Notes under the pieces: generated by a model
Told to the model about the DNA's origin: nothing
Database searches by the model: none
What the model saw: the letters and a program-made list of their open reading frames with translations, nothing else
Shown here: piece after piece, positions 38,801 to 45,512 of the stretch
Numbering within the stretch: the first letter of the stretch is position 1
Layout: each line of letters begins with the position of its first letter
Position numbers and translations under genes: made by a program
Assembly (NCBI RefSeq): GCF_000227725.2
Contig: NZ_MU255057.1
Coordinates: forward strand, 3,816-54,681
DNA length: 50,866 nucleotides
Reading direction: 5' to 3'
Origin: Thiorhodospira sibirica ATCC 700588
Lineage (GTDB): Bacteria > Pseudomonadota > Gammaproteobacteria > Ectothiorhodospirales > Ectothiorhodospiraceae

Positions 38801-39377
38801 AGAGCAAGCCGCACGCAAGACCTATCTGGATGCGCAATATGCAGATTTGCATGAAGCCCTGGAAACCCTGGAAAACGCCATCCAGAAAATCGACCGGGAA
38901 ACCCGTGCCCGCTTTCGTGACACCTTCGAGCAGGTCAGCCAACGCTTTCAGGAAACCTTCCCGCGTCTGTTTGGCGGCGGCCAGGCACACCTGCAAATGA
39001 CCGGCGAAGACCTGCTGACCACGGGTGTGGCGGTCATGGTGCGCCCCCCCGGCAAGCGCCTGTCCACCATTCACCTGATGTCTGGCGGTGAAAAAGCCCT
39101 GACCGCCGTGGCCCTGGTCTTTGCCATCTTCTCACTCAATCCGGCCCCCTTTTGTATGCTCGATGAAGTCGATGCCCCGCTGGATGAAGCCAATGTCGGG
39201 CGTTTTTGCAAGCTGGTGCGCGAAATGTCGGCCCAAGTGCAATTCATCTTCATCACCCACAACAAAGCCACCATGGAACTCGCCGAACAACTCATCGGCG
39301 TCACCATGCACGAACCGGGCGTATCACGTCTGGTCACGGTAGACATCAACGAAGCCGCCGACATGGCGCTGGCCTGA
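35844..39377 (+). CDS. smc: Chromosome segregation ATPase SMC
   Basis: This 1177-residue condensin ATPase has Walker A GIVGPNGCGKSNTIDAVRW near residue 27-45. A long Gln/Glu/Leu-rich coiled coil follows (about 170-500), then a hinge at about 505-645. The returning coiled coil reaches about 990. The C-terminal head has signature LMSGGEKALTAVALVFAIF and Walker B FCMLDEVDAPLDEANV. It compacts and segregates DNA together with ScpA/B, not encoded here. Intact throughout. An IscB element is inserted immediately behind the stop codon. Confidence 0.97.
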   Translation: MRLSKIKLSGFKSFVDPTTLSLPSNLVGIVGPNGCGKSNTIDAVRWVMGESSAKNLRGDSMEDVIFNGSASRKPVGQASIELIFDNSDGTLGGAYAQYSEISIRRQVSRDGQSQYFLNHTRCRRRDITDVFLGTGLGPRSYAIIEQGMISRLIEARPEELRVYLEEAAGISRYKERRRETENRMRHTRENLERLNDVREEVGKQLQHLQRQASTAERFTVLKEEERRTKAELLALRLQALQHEADERQRTLQSEQTKQDAALAQQRHLEAEQEKQRAALVEANEVYTDIQGRYYAVGTELARTEQAVQHARQLHEQQLQTQQQTEAALQAVEQHRNQDQTRLEALQQQITQLDAAHAQAQAGMETLQEHLENAQAEMDQWQHRWDAFNEQAAEPARVAQVERARMEQLERQIDQAKNRLQRLHDEGQALHTEAVQAEINALQARVEQAAEAQTQLDEQLAALLDSLDNERRRATTVSQRLDDTRRQGQEARGRLASLHTLQQAALGLGDAQLTPWLQRHGLETASRLGQQIRVPPMWEAALEMVLGHYLESLCVTQLDTLLGALDDLEQGSLSAVASTAEPRQRESLSAPPASFETPSLLSQTQGPAVLATWLNGIYTVSDVHQAKKLRPALQPGQSLITPDGLWLGHDWLRVARGHDAHRGLLAREQQIQALEAELSRLHAAQETLEETLEQARAQQQSLETSREQLQLQINQAHHQLAGLNSQLQQRHSRLEQMQQRLQSLNDEREELQESLSEALESLQEATYARNAAVTQMETLSHQRSALQTQKEQLSQRLSMARANTQQHREQFHQLALQLESSRSAHQATAQNLQRLQAQAAQLQAQLDRLSEQLSEEHAQAEQLQAQQLDELLSQHVSLERSLNEARAAVQGIEAQLRTLERQRTTAETEVETQRSVLEGLRMACQEIAVRGQTLQEQLAETAFTLDTLLQTLDPQATIADWQLKVEQLGTKIQRLGAINLAAIEEYKEQAARKTYLDAQYADLHEALETLENAIQKIDRETRARFRDTFEQVSQRFQETFPRLFGGGQAHLQMTGEDLLTTGVAVMVRPPGKRLSTIHLMSGGEKALTAVALVFAIFSLNPAPFCMLDEVDAPLDEANVGRFCKLVREMSAQVQFIFITHNKATMELAEQLIGVTMHEPGVSRLVTVDINEAADMALA

Positions 39378-39389
39378 CACGGAAAAGCG

Positions 39390-39694
39390 GGTCAACTACC
39401 CCGCCCTAAAGGGCGGAGCTTGCCTGCCTGCCGCGACGCAGGCAGGTGAAAGCAAGCTCGGTTGACCAGGGCAAGCGGTGCAAACCCGCTACGTGCATCA
39501 CAGGTCGTTAAGACCCACTCCGGGATGCTTCCTCAGTCCCGGACTCTGGAAGGTTGGGATCATGCTGGCGAAAGGTAAAACGCCGAAGGTTTTAGCCGCC
39601 GCGCAAGCGGGAGCCGGTGATGCACATGCCCGAGGGGAGCGAGCCGCAAGGTTTCGTCACTAGGCCCGTAAGGGTATTGATATGGGAGAATACG
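39390..39694 (+). ncRNA. IscB-associated omega RNA (HEARO-like)
   Basis: About 300 bases of non-coding, strongly paired sequence precede iscB. GGTCAAC (39390-39396) pairs with GTTGACC (39461-39467), enclosing CCGCCC-TAAA-GGGCGG, GAGCTTGC with GCAAGCTC (39452-39459), and CCTGCCTGC with GCAGGCAGG. Further stems include CCGGGA/TCCCGG around 39523-39543. The last part (GTGATGCACATGCCCGAGGG through GTCACTAGGCCC) resembles the conserved 3' portion of IscB guide RNAs. In this family the guide is the flanking sequence 5' of the scaffold, which here is the smc 3' end and its first downstream bases. Confidence 0.75.
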
Positions 39695-41044
39695 ATGGCC
39701 GTGTTTGTTTTAGATAAAAAGCAGCAACCGCTGATGCCCTGCTCAGAAAAGCGGGCGCGCTTGCTCTTACAGCGCAATCGTGCCGTGGTAGTGCGGTTGC
39801 ATCCCTTCACCATCCGCCTAAAAGACCGCATCGGCGGGACGGCGCAACCCCTGCGCTTGCAGCTTGATCCGGGTAGCAAAACGACCGGCCTGGCGTTGGT
39901 GCGTGAAGTAGAAAATATAGACCCTGATACCGGCGAAGTGCGCAGCGAAGCAGTCGTGCTTTGGTTGGGTGAACTTACCCATCGCGGCGCTGCCATCCGT
40001 GACGCATTGACCGCACGCCGTGCCATACGCCGTAACCGCCGCAATCGCAAAACCCGCTATCGTGCGCCGCGGTTCCTTAATCGCGCTAAACCTAAAGGCT
40101 GGCTACCACCTAGCTTGCGGCATCGCCTGGAGACAACACTGAGTTGGGTAAAACGCCTGCAACGGCTGGCACCGCTCACCTGCATCCGTCAAGAGCTGGT
40201 GCGCTTCGATACTCAAGCCATGCAAACACCGGAAATCAGCGGGGTTGAGTATCAGCAAGGTGAACTGGCTGGTTATGAACTACGCGAATATCTGTTGGAG
40301 AAATGGCATCGCACCTGCGCTTATTGTGGTGCAAAAGATGTCCCGCTGGAAATTGAACACATTATCCCGCGCAGCAAAGGCGGATCAGATCGTGTTAGCA
40401 ATCTCACGCTGGCTTGCACCCACTGTAATCAACAGAAAGGCAATCAAGACATTGATGTCTATCTTAAAGATAGGCCGTCAGTGCTGCGCCGCATTCAGAC
40501 CCATGTCAAAACCCCGTTGCAAGATGCCGCTGCCGTCAATGCCACTCGCTGGGCGTTGTTCAATCATCTCAAAGCAACGGGCTTACCCGTAACTACCGGA
40601 TCGGGCGGGCGCACCAAATACAACCGCCGCCGCCTAGAGATACCCAAAACCCATGCACTGGATGCTGCCTGCGTGGGTGAAATAGACGCGCTCCATGGCT
40701 GGAACAGACCCGCGTTGGCTATCAAAGCCACCGGGCGCGGCAGCTATCAACGCACCCTGCTCTCCCGCTTTGGCTTCCCGCGTGGCTACCTGACCCGCCA
40801 GAAACGCATTAAAGGGTTTCAGACGGGGGATCGTGTCATTGCCCAGGTTGCGACGGGCAAAAAGGCAGGAACCCATAGCGGGCGCGTCGCGGTACGCGCA
40901 TCAGGAAGTTTCAATATCCAGACCGCGCACGGCGTGGTTCAGGGTATTTCCCACCGCCATTGTCGTGTGGTGCAGCGCGCTGACGGCTATGGTTACACCT
41001 TTCAACCTCAACCCAAAACGGAGGAAGCGAGACGGGCGGCTTAA
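39695..41044 (+). CDS. iscB: IscB RNA-guided nuclease
   Basis: This is a 449-residue ancestor-type relative of Cas9 that cuts DNA with an omega RNA. The N-terminal PLMP domain contains QQPLMPCSEKRARLLL. RuvC-I is LQLDPGSKTTGLAL with Asp58, and the Arg-rich bridge helix covers about 109-130. RuvC-II has Glu167 (IRQELVRFD). The inserted HNH domain covers about 205-252, with Cys208/211/241/244, His222 in EIEHIIPRSKGGSDRVSNL, Asn236 and His243. RuvC-III is THALDAACVG with His320 and Asp323. A C-terminal target-adjacent-motif domain follows. All catalytic residues are present. ATG 39695 follows GGGAGAA; an upstream in-frame ATG (39617) would lie inside the omega RNA. Confidence 0.93.
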   Translation: MAVFVLDKKQQPLMPCSEKRARLLLQRNRAVVVRLHPFTIRLKDRIGGTAQPLRLQLDPGSKTTGLALVREVENIDPDTGEVRSEAVVLWLGELTHRGAAIRDALTARRAIRRNRRNRKTRYRAPRFLNRAKPKGWLPPSLRHRLETTLSWVKRLQRLAPLTCIRQELVRFDTQAMQTPEISGVEYQQGELAGYELREYLLEKWHRTCAYCGAKDVPLEIEHIIPRSKGGSDRVSNLTLACTHCNQQKGNQDIDVYLKDRPSVLRRIQTHVKTPLQDAAAVNATRWALFNHLKATGLPVTTGSGGRTKYNRRRLEIPKTHALDAACVGEIDALHGWNRPALAIKATGRGSYQRTLLSRFGFPRGYLTRQKRIKGFQTGDRVIAQVATGKKAGTHSGRVAVRASGSFNIQTAHGVVQGISHRHCRVVQRADGYGYTFQPQPKTEEARRAA

Positions 41045-41070
41045 AGGCCGGGGTTTCTCGCGCAAAGCGG

Positions 41071-41550
41071 ATGACACCAGCCATCGTGCAACTCAACAAG
41101 GCAGCCATCCCCTACACGCTGCACGAATACGTCCACGATCCGGCCACTCAGGCCTATGGGCAAGAGGCCGCCGACAAACTCGGCCTGCCCGCCGTGCGGG
41201 TATTCAAAACCTTGGTGGTACAACTCGATACTGCGGCACTGGCGGTGGCTGTGGTGCCGGTCGCCGCCATGCTCAACCTCAAATCCTTGGCCCGCGCTGC
41301 CGGGGCGAAAAAGGCCGGCATGGCCGACAAGACACTGGTCTCGCGCACCACAGGCTATGTGCTCGGCGGGGTCAGTCCGCTGGGTCAGAAAAAACGCCTG
41401 CCAAGCTATATCGACCACTCGGCCCAGGATTTTTCGACGATCTTCGTCAGCGCCGGTCGCCGAGGTTTACAGCTTGAGCTTGATCCCCATGCACTGGCGC
41501 ACCTGCTGCAAGCCCGCTTTGTACCACTGTGCGCGGAGCAGGCGCCCTGA
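41071..41550 (+). CDS. ybaK: Cys-tRNA(Pro)/Cys-tRNA(Cys) deacylase
   Basis: This 159-residue YbaK/EbsC-family editing protein hydrolyses mischarged Cys-tRNA(Pro). Typical features are ALHEY-like YTLHEYVHDP at the start, VFKTLVVQLD with the conserved Lys, and TGYVLGGVSPLGQKKRLP, the family hallmark. The start lies about 10 bp past the IscB right-end hairpin, so its promoter may have been displaced or replaced by the insertion. A terminator at 41697 follows. Confidence 0.92.
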   Translation: MTPAIVQLNKAAIPYTLHEYVHDPATQAYGQEAADKLGLPAVRVFKTLVVQLDTAALAVAVVPVAAMLNLKSLARAAGAKKAGMADKTLVSRTTGYVLGGVSPLGQKKRLPSYIDHSAQDFSTIFVSAGRRGLQLELDPHALAHLLQARFVPLCAEQAP

Positions 41551-41696
41551 CACACCGTGCGTGCCTTTATCAGCGCGCTGGTCAGATCATGGACAGCGAA
41601 GGGATTTTTGTTGCGGCGCATTAGATGGCATGGCTAGAATGCAGCTGGCGCGGATGCGCAGATTGTGGCGGGCAGTACAATGCTAGCCGCTTATCC

Positions 41697-41719
41697 CCCA
41701 CCGCCGGTGGGATTTTTTT
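41697..41719 (+). terminator. Intrinsic terminator between ybaK and zipA
   Basis: CCCACC-GCC-GGTGGG forms a compact stem followed by A and seven T. It separates ybaK from zipA and argues against a zipA start upstream of it. Confidence 0.75.
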
Positions 41720-41774
41720 CGTATTCAAAGACCAAAAGCCCTGTGGCTTTGAGATTGTTGATAGCAGGTGGTAT

Positions 41775-42722
41775 ATGGACTCTTCCCTACGTTGGCTCTT
41801 GCTGGGCATTGGCCTGTTGATCATGGCTGCCATTTATCTGGTGGGCTGGTTGCGCCGTGTAAAAGAAAAACGTGAGCATGACGATGCGGCGTTGCCTGCA
41901 GCTGACGAAAGCGCACAAGTCCACATCAAGGCCAGCGACGGGCGGCGTGAGCCGGTGCTGGGCGATGCTCCGCTTGAGCGGGAGCCAGAACCGGTTGCAC
42001 CGGTGACGGCTAAATCCAAGCCTTCCATCTTGGGGCGACGACGGCGCTCTGATGCCGACGAAAGCGCGGCTGCGCCGATCGTCAGGGCCGCAGCGAATCC
42101 GGCACCGGCGGCGACAGATCCCGATGCGCCCGCCATCAAAATCCAGATCAAGGCCCGCGCCAAGGTGAAGCCTAAAGCCGCAACCCCTGACCCTGTCGCA
42201 CCGACACCAGGGCGCAAACCCCTTGCGCCTTCGCCACCCCCGCGAGAGATCGGAAAAGCGCCCACCGTAGGTATCACGCGACAAGAGCCGGAAAAGATTC
42301 TGGCGCTGCATGTCAGTGCCCATTTGACCGCACACTTTCATGGTGCGGATATTGTGCGAGTGTTGCGCCAGCAAGGGCTGGAATATGGCGAGATGAACAT
42401 TTTTCATCGCATGGTCGAGCATCACCAGCAGCGCATGACCTTGTTCAGTGTCGCCAGCATGGTTAAACCGGGCGCGCTCAATCCCTACGAAATGGCCACC
42501 TTCACCACCCCAGGCTTGGCCTTGATCTTACGTCTGCCGGGGCCTTGGGATGGGGTCATGGCCTTTGATGCCATGCTCGTGTGTGCCGAGGAACTGGCTG
42601 ATGAACTGGGCGGATTATTGCTTGATCAGCATCGTGAAGTCGCCAGCCGGCAGGTTTTGGATTACACCCGCGAAGAAATTCGCTCCTGGGAACTGCGCCT
42701 GCAAAGCAGTGGTTATGCCTAA
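41775..42722 (+). CDS. zipA: Cell division protein ZipA
   Basis: This 315-residue membrane-anchored FtsZ-binding protein starts MDSSLRWLLLGIGLLIMAAI, a single N-terminal helix, followed by a charged segment. A Pro/Ala/Lys-rich linker runs about 60-170, and the globular FtsZ-binding domain starts near residue 175 (KILALHVSAH) and includes FSVASMVKPGALNP. The start at 41775 gives the expected anchor at residue 7; an in-frame ATG at 41625 lies before a terminator and is rejected. It lies downstream of smc as in many gammaproteobacteria. ligA, often next, is replaced by tmk. Confidence 0.93.
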   Translation: MDSSLRWLLLGIGLLIMAAIYLVGWLRRVKEKREHDDAALPAADESAQVHIKASDGRREPVLGDAPLEREPEPVAPVTAKSKPSILGRRRRSDADESAAAPIVRAAANPAPAATDPDAPAIKIQIKARAKVKPKAATPDPVAPTPGRKPLAPSPPPREIGKAPTVGITRQEPEKILALHVSAHLTAHFHGADIVRVLRQQGLEYGEMNIFHRMVEHHQQRMTLFSVASMVKPGALNPYEMATFTTPGLALILRLPGPWDGVMAFDAMLVCAEELADELGGLLLDQHREVASRQVLDYTREEIRSWELRLQSSGYA

Positions 42723-42799
42723 ATGATGGCCTTTTCACACATTGGTGGGCGGACTTGACGGCACCACAGACCTTAACAAACCCTTTAGGCGAATCCGGC

Positions 42800-43429
42800 A
42801 TGACTGCACCCTTGATCACTCTGGAAGGCATTGAAGGTGTTGGCAAAAGCACTCACCTTGCAGGGGTGCAGCAGTACTTGCAGCGCTGTGGCGTCAGCGT
42901 CGTCACCACGCGAGAACCCGGCGGCCCGCCGCTTAGCGAGGCGGTGCGTGGCTTGCTGTTGTCTACGGATTACCCGGCCATGCATGCCGATACCGAACTG
43001 CTGTTGATGTTTGCGGCCCGTGCCGAGCACCTGCGCCACACCATCGAACCCCTGCGGGCCCAGGGAACCTGGGTGTTGTGTGATCGTTTCACCGACTCAA
43101 CCTATGCCTATCAGGGCGGTGGGCGGGGAATTCCCCTGGCGCGCATTCAAACCCTGGAAGACTGGGTACAAGGCCCGCTCCGTCCGGATCTCACCCTATG
43201 GCTGGATGCCGAGGTCAGCACGGCGTTGCAACGTACCCAAAAGCGCGCAGCGGCGGATCGCTTTGAACAGGAAACCCTGGCCTTTTTTGCCCGCGTGCAA
43301 GCCGCCTACCAACAGCGCGCCCACGCCGAACCCCACCGCATCATCCGCATTGACGCCAACCTGCCCCTGGCACAGGTACAAGCACAAATCATCAGCTGCC
43401 TTAGCCAGCGCTTCCCCGCGTTGGCATAA
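42800..43429 (+). CDS. tmk: Thymidylate kinase
   Basis: This 209-residue enzyme phosphorylates dTMP to dTDP. The P-loop is EGIEGVGKSTH, followed by TTREPGGPPLSEAVRGLLL. The DR motif and LID region read CDRFTDSTYAYQGGGRGI. ATG at 42800 (MTAPLITLEGIEG) gives the usual N-terminus; a TTG at 42755 in the same frame would add 15 residues. With thyA 8 kb upstream, two consecutive dTTP steps are encoded in the window. holB, often linked to tmk, is absent. Confidence 0.93.
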   Translation: MTAPLITLEGIEGVGKSTHLAGVQQYLQRCGVSVVTTREPGGPPLSEAVRGLLLSTDYPAMHADTELLLMFAARAEHLRHTIEPLRAQGTWVLCDRFTDSTYAYQGGGRGIPLARIQTLEDWVQGPLRPDLTLWLDAEVSTALQRTQKRAAADRFEQETLAFFARVQAAYQQRAHAEPHRIIRIDANLPLAQVQAQIISCLSQRFPALA

Positions 43430-43455
43430 AAGTATCCGATCGTTTTATCCGCATT

Positions 43456-43486
43456 AAAAACGGCGGGCGCCAATGTAACGCCCGCC
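43456..43486 (-). terminator. Terminator downstream of hsp20
   Basis: GGCGGGCG and CGCCCGCC form an 8-bp stem. On the minus strand it is followed by GTTTTTAA, suiting the hsp20 transcript. On the plus strand only a later T run exists, so it may act weakly for tmk too. Confidence 0.65.
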
Positions 43487-43557
43487 GATCTTGCACGTTT
43501 TTGGTTTTTTGGTGCCGACAAGCGATGGCTTGCCCGGCATTGTCGGTATTGCTATGT

Positions 43558-43992
43558 TTATCCTTCAACCTGAATACGGCGAGGCTGGATTTTCTCCTGT
43601 TTGGGAATGCGCACCTCTAAAACGCCGTTGGTGCTGCGGGCACTGATTTTGTCCGCATCGGCAGTATCCGGCAAGGAGAAGCGGCGATAGAAGCTGCCTC
43701 TGACCCGCTCGACCCGCTTGAAGTTTTCCTTTTCTTCGACATTTTCATAGCTGCGTTGGCCACTGATGCTCAATATCCCGTTTTCCATGTGGATCTCAAT
43801 GGCTTTGGGATCGACACCGGGGACATCGGCATAGAGAATATAGGCATCTTTTTCTTCGCGGATATCCACTGCTGGCACCCAATCGCTGGTTGCAGCACTT
43901 TCCTCAGCGCCGCCTTTACCGCTGTAAACCCGGTCCAGTTCACGAGTCAGTTGATTGATCAAACTCCAAGGTTCATAGCGCATCATCGTCAT
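43558..43992 (-). CDS. Small heat shock protein, Hsp20/alpha-crystallin family
   Basis: This 144-residue holdase has a short N-terminal region (MTMMRYEPWSLINQLTREL). The alpha-crystallin domain spans about 38-130, with ILYADVPGVDPKAIEIHMEN and SFYRRFSLPDTAD. A C-terminal RRIQVEG could provide the I-X-I/V motif for oligomer assembly. The start at 43992 is supported by AAGAGGTGATTACC directly upstream; an in-frame ATG at 44061 adds an unlikely leader. Convergent with tmk. I see no convincing heat-shock sigma promoter. Confidence 0.93.
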   Translation of the reverse strand: MTMMRYEPWSLINQLTRELDRVYSGKGGAEESAATSDWVPAVDIREEKDAYILYADVPGVDPKAIEIHMENGILSISGQRSYENVEEKENFKRVERVRGSFYRRFSLPDTADADKISARSTNGVLEVRIPKQEKIQPRRIQVEG

Positions 43993-44061
43993 GGTAATCA
44001 CCTCTTGAAATATCTCAATAAACACTGTGTTGACTGGGAATATCATCTGTTTTTGCGACAA

Positions 44062-44516
44062 GCGGCATCGCCACGATACCGCTCTGACATCCCCGGTTAG
44101 CGCTTAGATAGGGGCAGGCAAAAATTTTTCAAGGGTGCCTCGGAACAGCTCAATGCCTTTGAGCTAGTGGTTTAAAAACGGGTAGCTCTCCAAATGGTAG
44201 TGTTGAATGGGGTAAGATATAGAGGTGATGGGTTCTAAAGCGTAAAAAGCCATGCGGTGTCATTCAGAGAAGGTGATTAAAAATGGCCGTATCCATAACC
44301 ACACGCCGACCATTTCGCCCGTATCTTGATCGATTGCTAAGCAATAAGGTCCGGATATTCTCCGGACTTTGCTTGTCGGTATTAAAGATCACTGCCGTCA
44401 GGCAACATCTCAGGAAAAAAGCCTGTACTTTTGAAATCACTCACTATAAATGGAGGACGCGAACAGGGCCGATTGATCGTGCTGTGCATGATGGTTGCGC
44501 TCGCCGCGATGGAATA
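44062..44516. other. Interval between hsp20 and amidoligase
   Basis: This interval is in frame with the amidoligase from an ATG at 44283, which has GAAGGTGA eight bases upstream, but the 78 encoded residues look unlike family N-termini. A hairpin GTCCGGATATTCTCCGGAC lies at about 44350-44368 and GGAGG at about 44453. It could be a leader region, a regulatory segment or a degraded 5' gene. Confidence 0.35.
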
Positions 44517-45512
44517 ATGAGAACTGCTTACCTACGCATGCCGCCAAACCTAGTTACTGATGAGGGTCAACCTCGTCGCGTTGGCATAGAAATCGAGTTT
44601 AACGGCCTATCTTTAGCCGATGCCATTGCGCTGGTTGCTGATCAAATCAACGGGACTATTGAGCATACCGGGCGCTATGATGCGCGCATTTGCAACGATC
44701 CTGCCGGTGACTGGCGGGTTGAGATCGACTTTGCTCTGCTAAAAAGACTGGGACGGCGCGACCGTAACAGCGAGGATTTGAGTGAGACGATTGAGGATAC
44801 CATCGAACATCTGTTGCTTCGCGTGTCCGAGCCACTCGTTCCGCTGGAAATTATCAGTCCACCGTTGCCACTGGAGCGTCTTGGCGAAGTTGAAGCGCTA
44901 ATTAAAGCCTTGCGTGATGCGGGTGCCTGCGGTACCCACGACCACCCATTGCATGCCTTTGGGCTGCAATTTAATCCTGAGTTGCCCAGCTTGGAAACAT
45001 CGGTCATCGTAAGGTATTTCAAAGCATTTTTGTTGCTGTCTGATTGGTTAAGTCAACGCTGTGCTGTGGACTGGACACGCCGCCTGACCTTTTTTGCCGA
45101 TCCTTTTGCAAGGGACTACCTGCGTCACGTGATTGATCCGGGCTATTGGCCCTCGCAGGATCAGTTGATCGACGACTATCTTGCTGCCAATCCTACGCGC
45201 AACCGGGCGCTGGATTTACTGCCGCTGTTTGCCTATCTGGATGCCGAACGTGTCAGGCAGGTGGTCACTGATGAGCGTGTCAACGCCCGCCCGACACTCC
45301 ATTACCGGCTACCCAACAGCGATATTGATAATCCTGACTGGGGTTTGCATGTGCCCTGGAATGACTGGATCATCGTCGAACGACTCGCTGGAGAGCGGCA
45401 AACATTAAATGCACTGGGGCAAGCATTGGCAGATTGGCTTGACCGTGGGGCGGATGCGGATGATCGCACATGGGCGCAAAGCCTGAAAGGTTGCGGCATC
45501 ATTGCCTGCTAA
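44517..45512 (+). CDS. Amidoligase-family enzyme
   Basis: This ATP-grasp-like/GCS-related amidoligase (about 331 residues from ATG 44517) is expected to form an amide or isopeptide bond. Blocks include GQPRRVGIEIEFNGLSLADA (substrate and metal site acidic residues), DWRVEIDFALLK, VPLEIISPPLPLE and HAFGLQFNPELP. In other bacteria such genes usually sit beside a class-II or gamma-glutamyl amidotransferase/cyclotransferase; none is present here. An alternative start at 44283 has a better ribosome binding site but would add 78 unconserved residues. The last codons (GCGIIAC) overlap antisense sequence that reads as part of the neighbouring adhesin repeat (DLAGNDAAT), so the native C-terminus may have been lost. 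Confidence 0.75.
   Translation: MRTAYLRMPPNLVTDEGQPRRVGIEIEFNGLSLADAIALVADQINGTIEHTGRYDARICNDPAGDWRVEIDFALLKRLGRRDRNSEDLSETIEDTIEHLLLRVSEPLVPLEIISPPLPLERLGEVEALIKALRDAGACGTHDHPLHAFGLQFNPELPSLETSVIVRYFKAFLLLSDWLSQRCAVDWTRRLTFFADPFARDYLRHVIDPGYWPSQDQLIDDYLAANPTRNRALDLLPLFAYLDAERVRQVVTDERVNARPTLHYRLPNSDIDNPDWGLHVPWNDWIIVERLAGERQTLNALGQALADWLDRGADADDRTWAQSLKGCGIIAC

Larger units (their letters stand above)
39378..41062 (+). mobile_element. IscB element (IS200/IS605-like, no TnpA)
   Basis: The element spans a structured left end with omega RNA, iscB, and a right-end hairpin (GCGGCTTAAAGGCCGGGGTTTC at about 41038-41059) of the kind found at ends of IscB/TnpB elements. No Y1 transposase gene is present, so it depends on one supplied in trans or is stranded. 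It lies between smc and ybaK without disrupting either: about 13 bp past the smc stop and about 10 bp before the ybaK ATG. Exact ends need an empty-site comparison. Confidence 0.75.

Noticed and set aside
39617-39694. Longer iscB start
   Set aside because: These bases belong to the conserved 3' part of the omega RNA, and the ATG at 39695 has a good ribosome binding site and the usual PLMP-domain start.
41625-41774. Longer zipA start
   Set aside because: The extension would cross an intrinsic terminator and precede the normal N-terminal membrane anchor.
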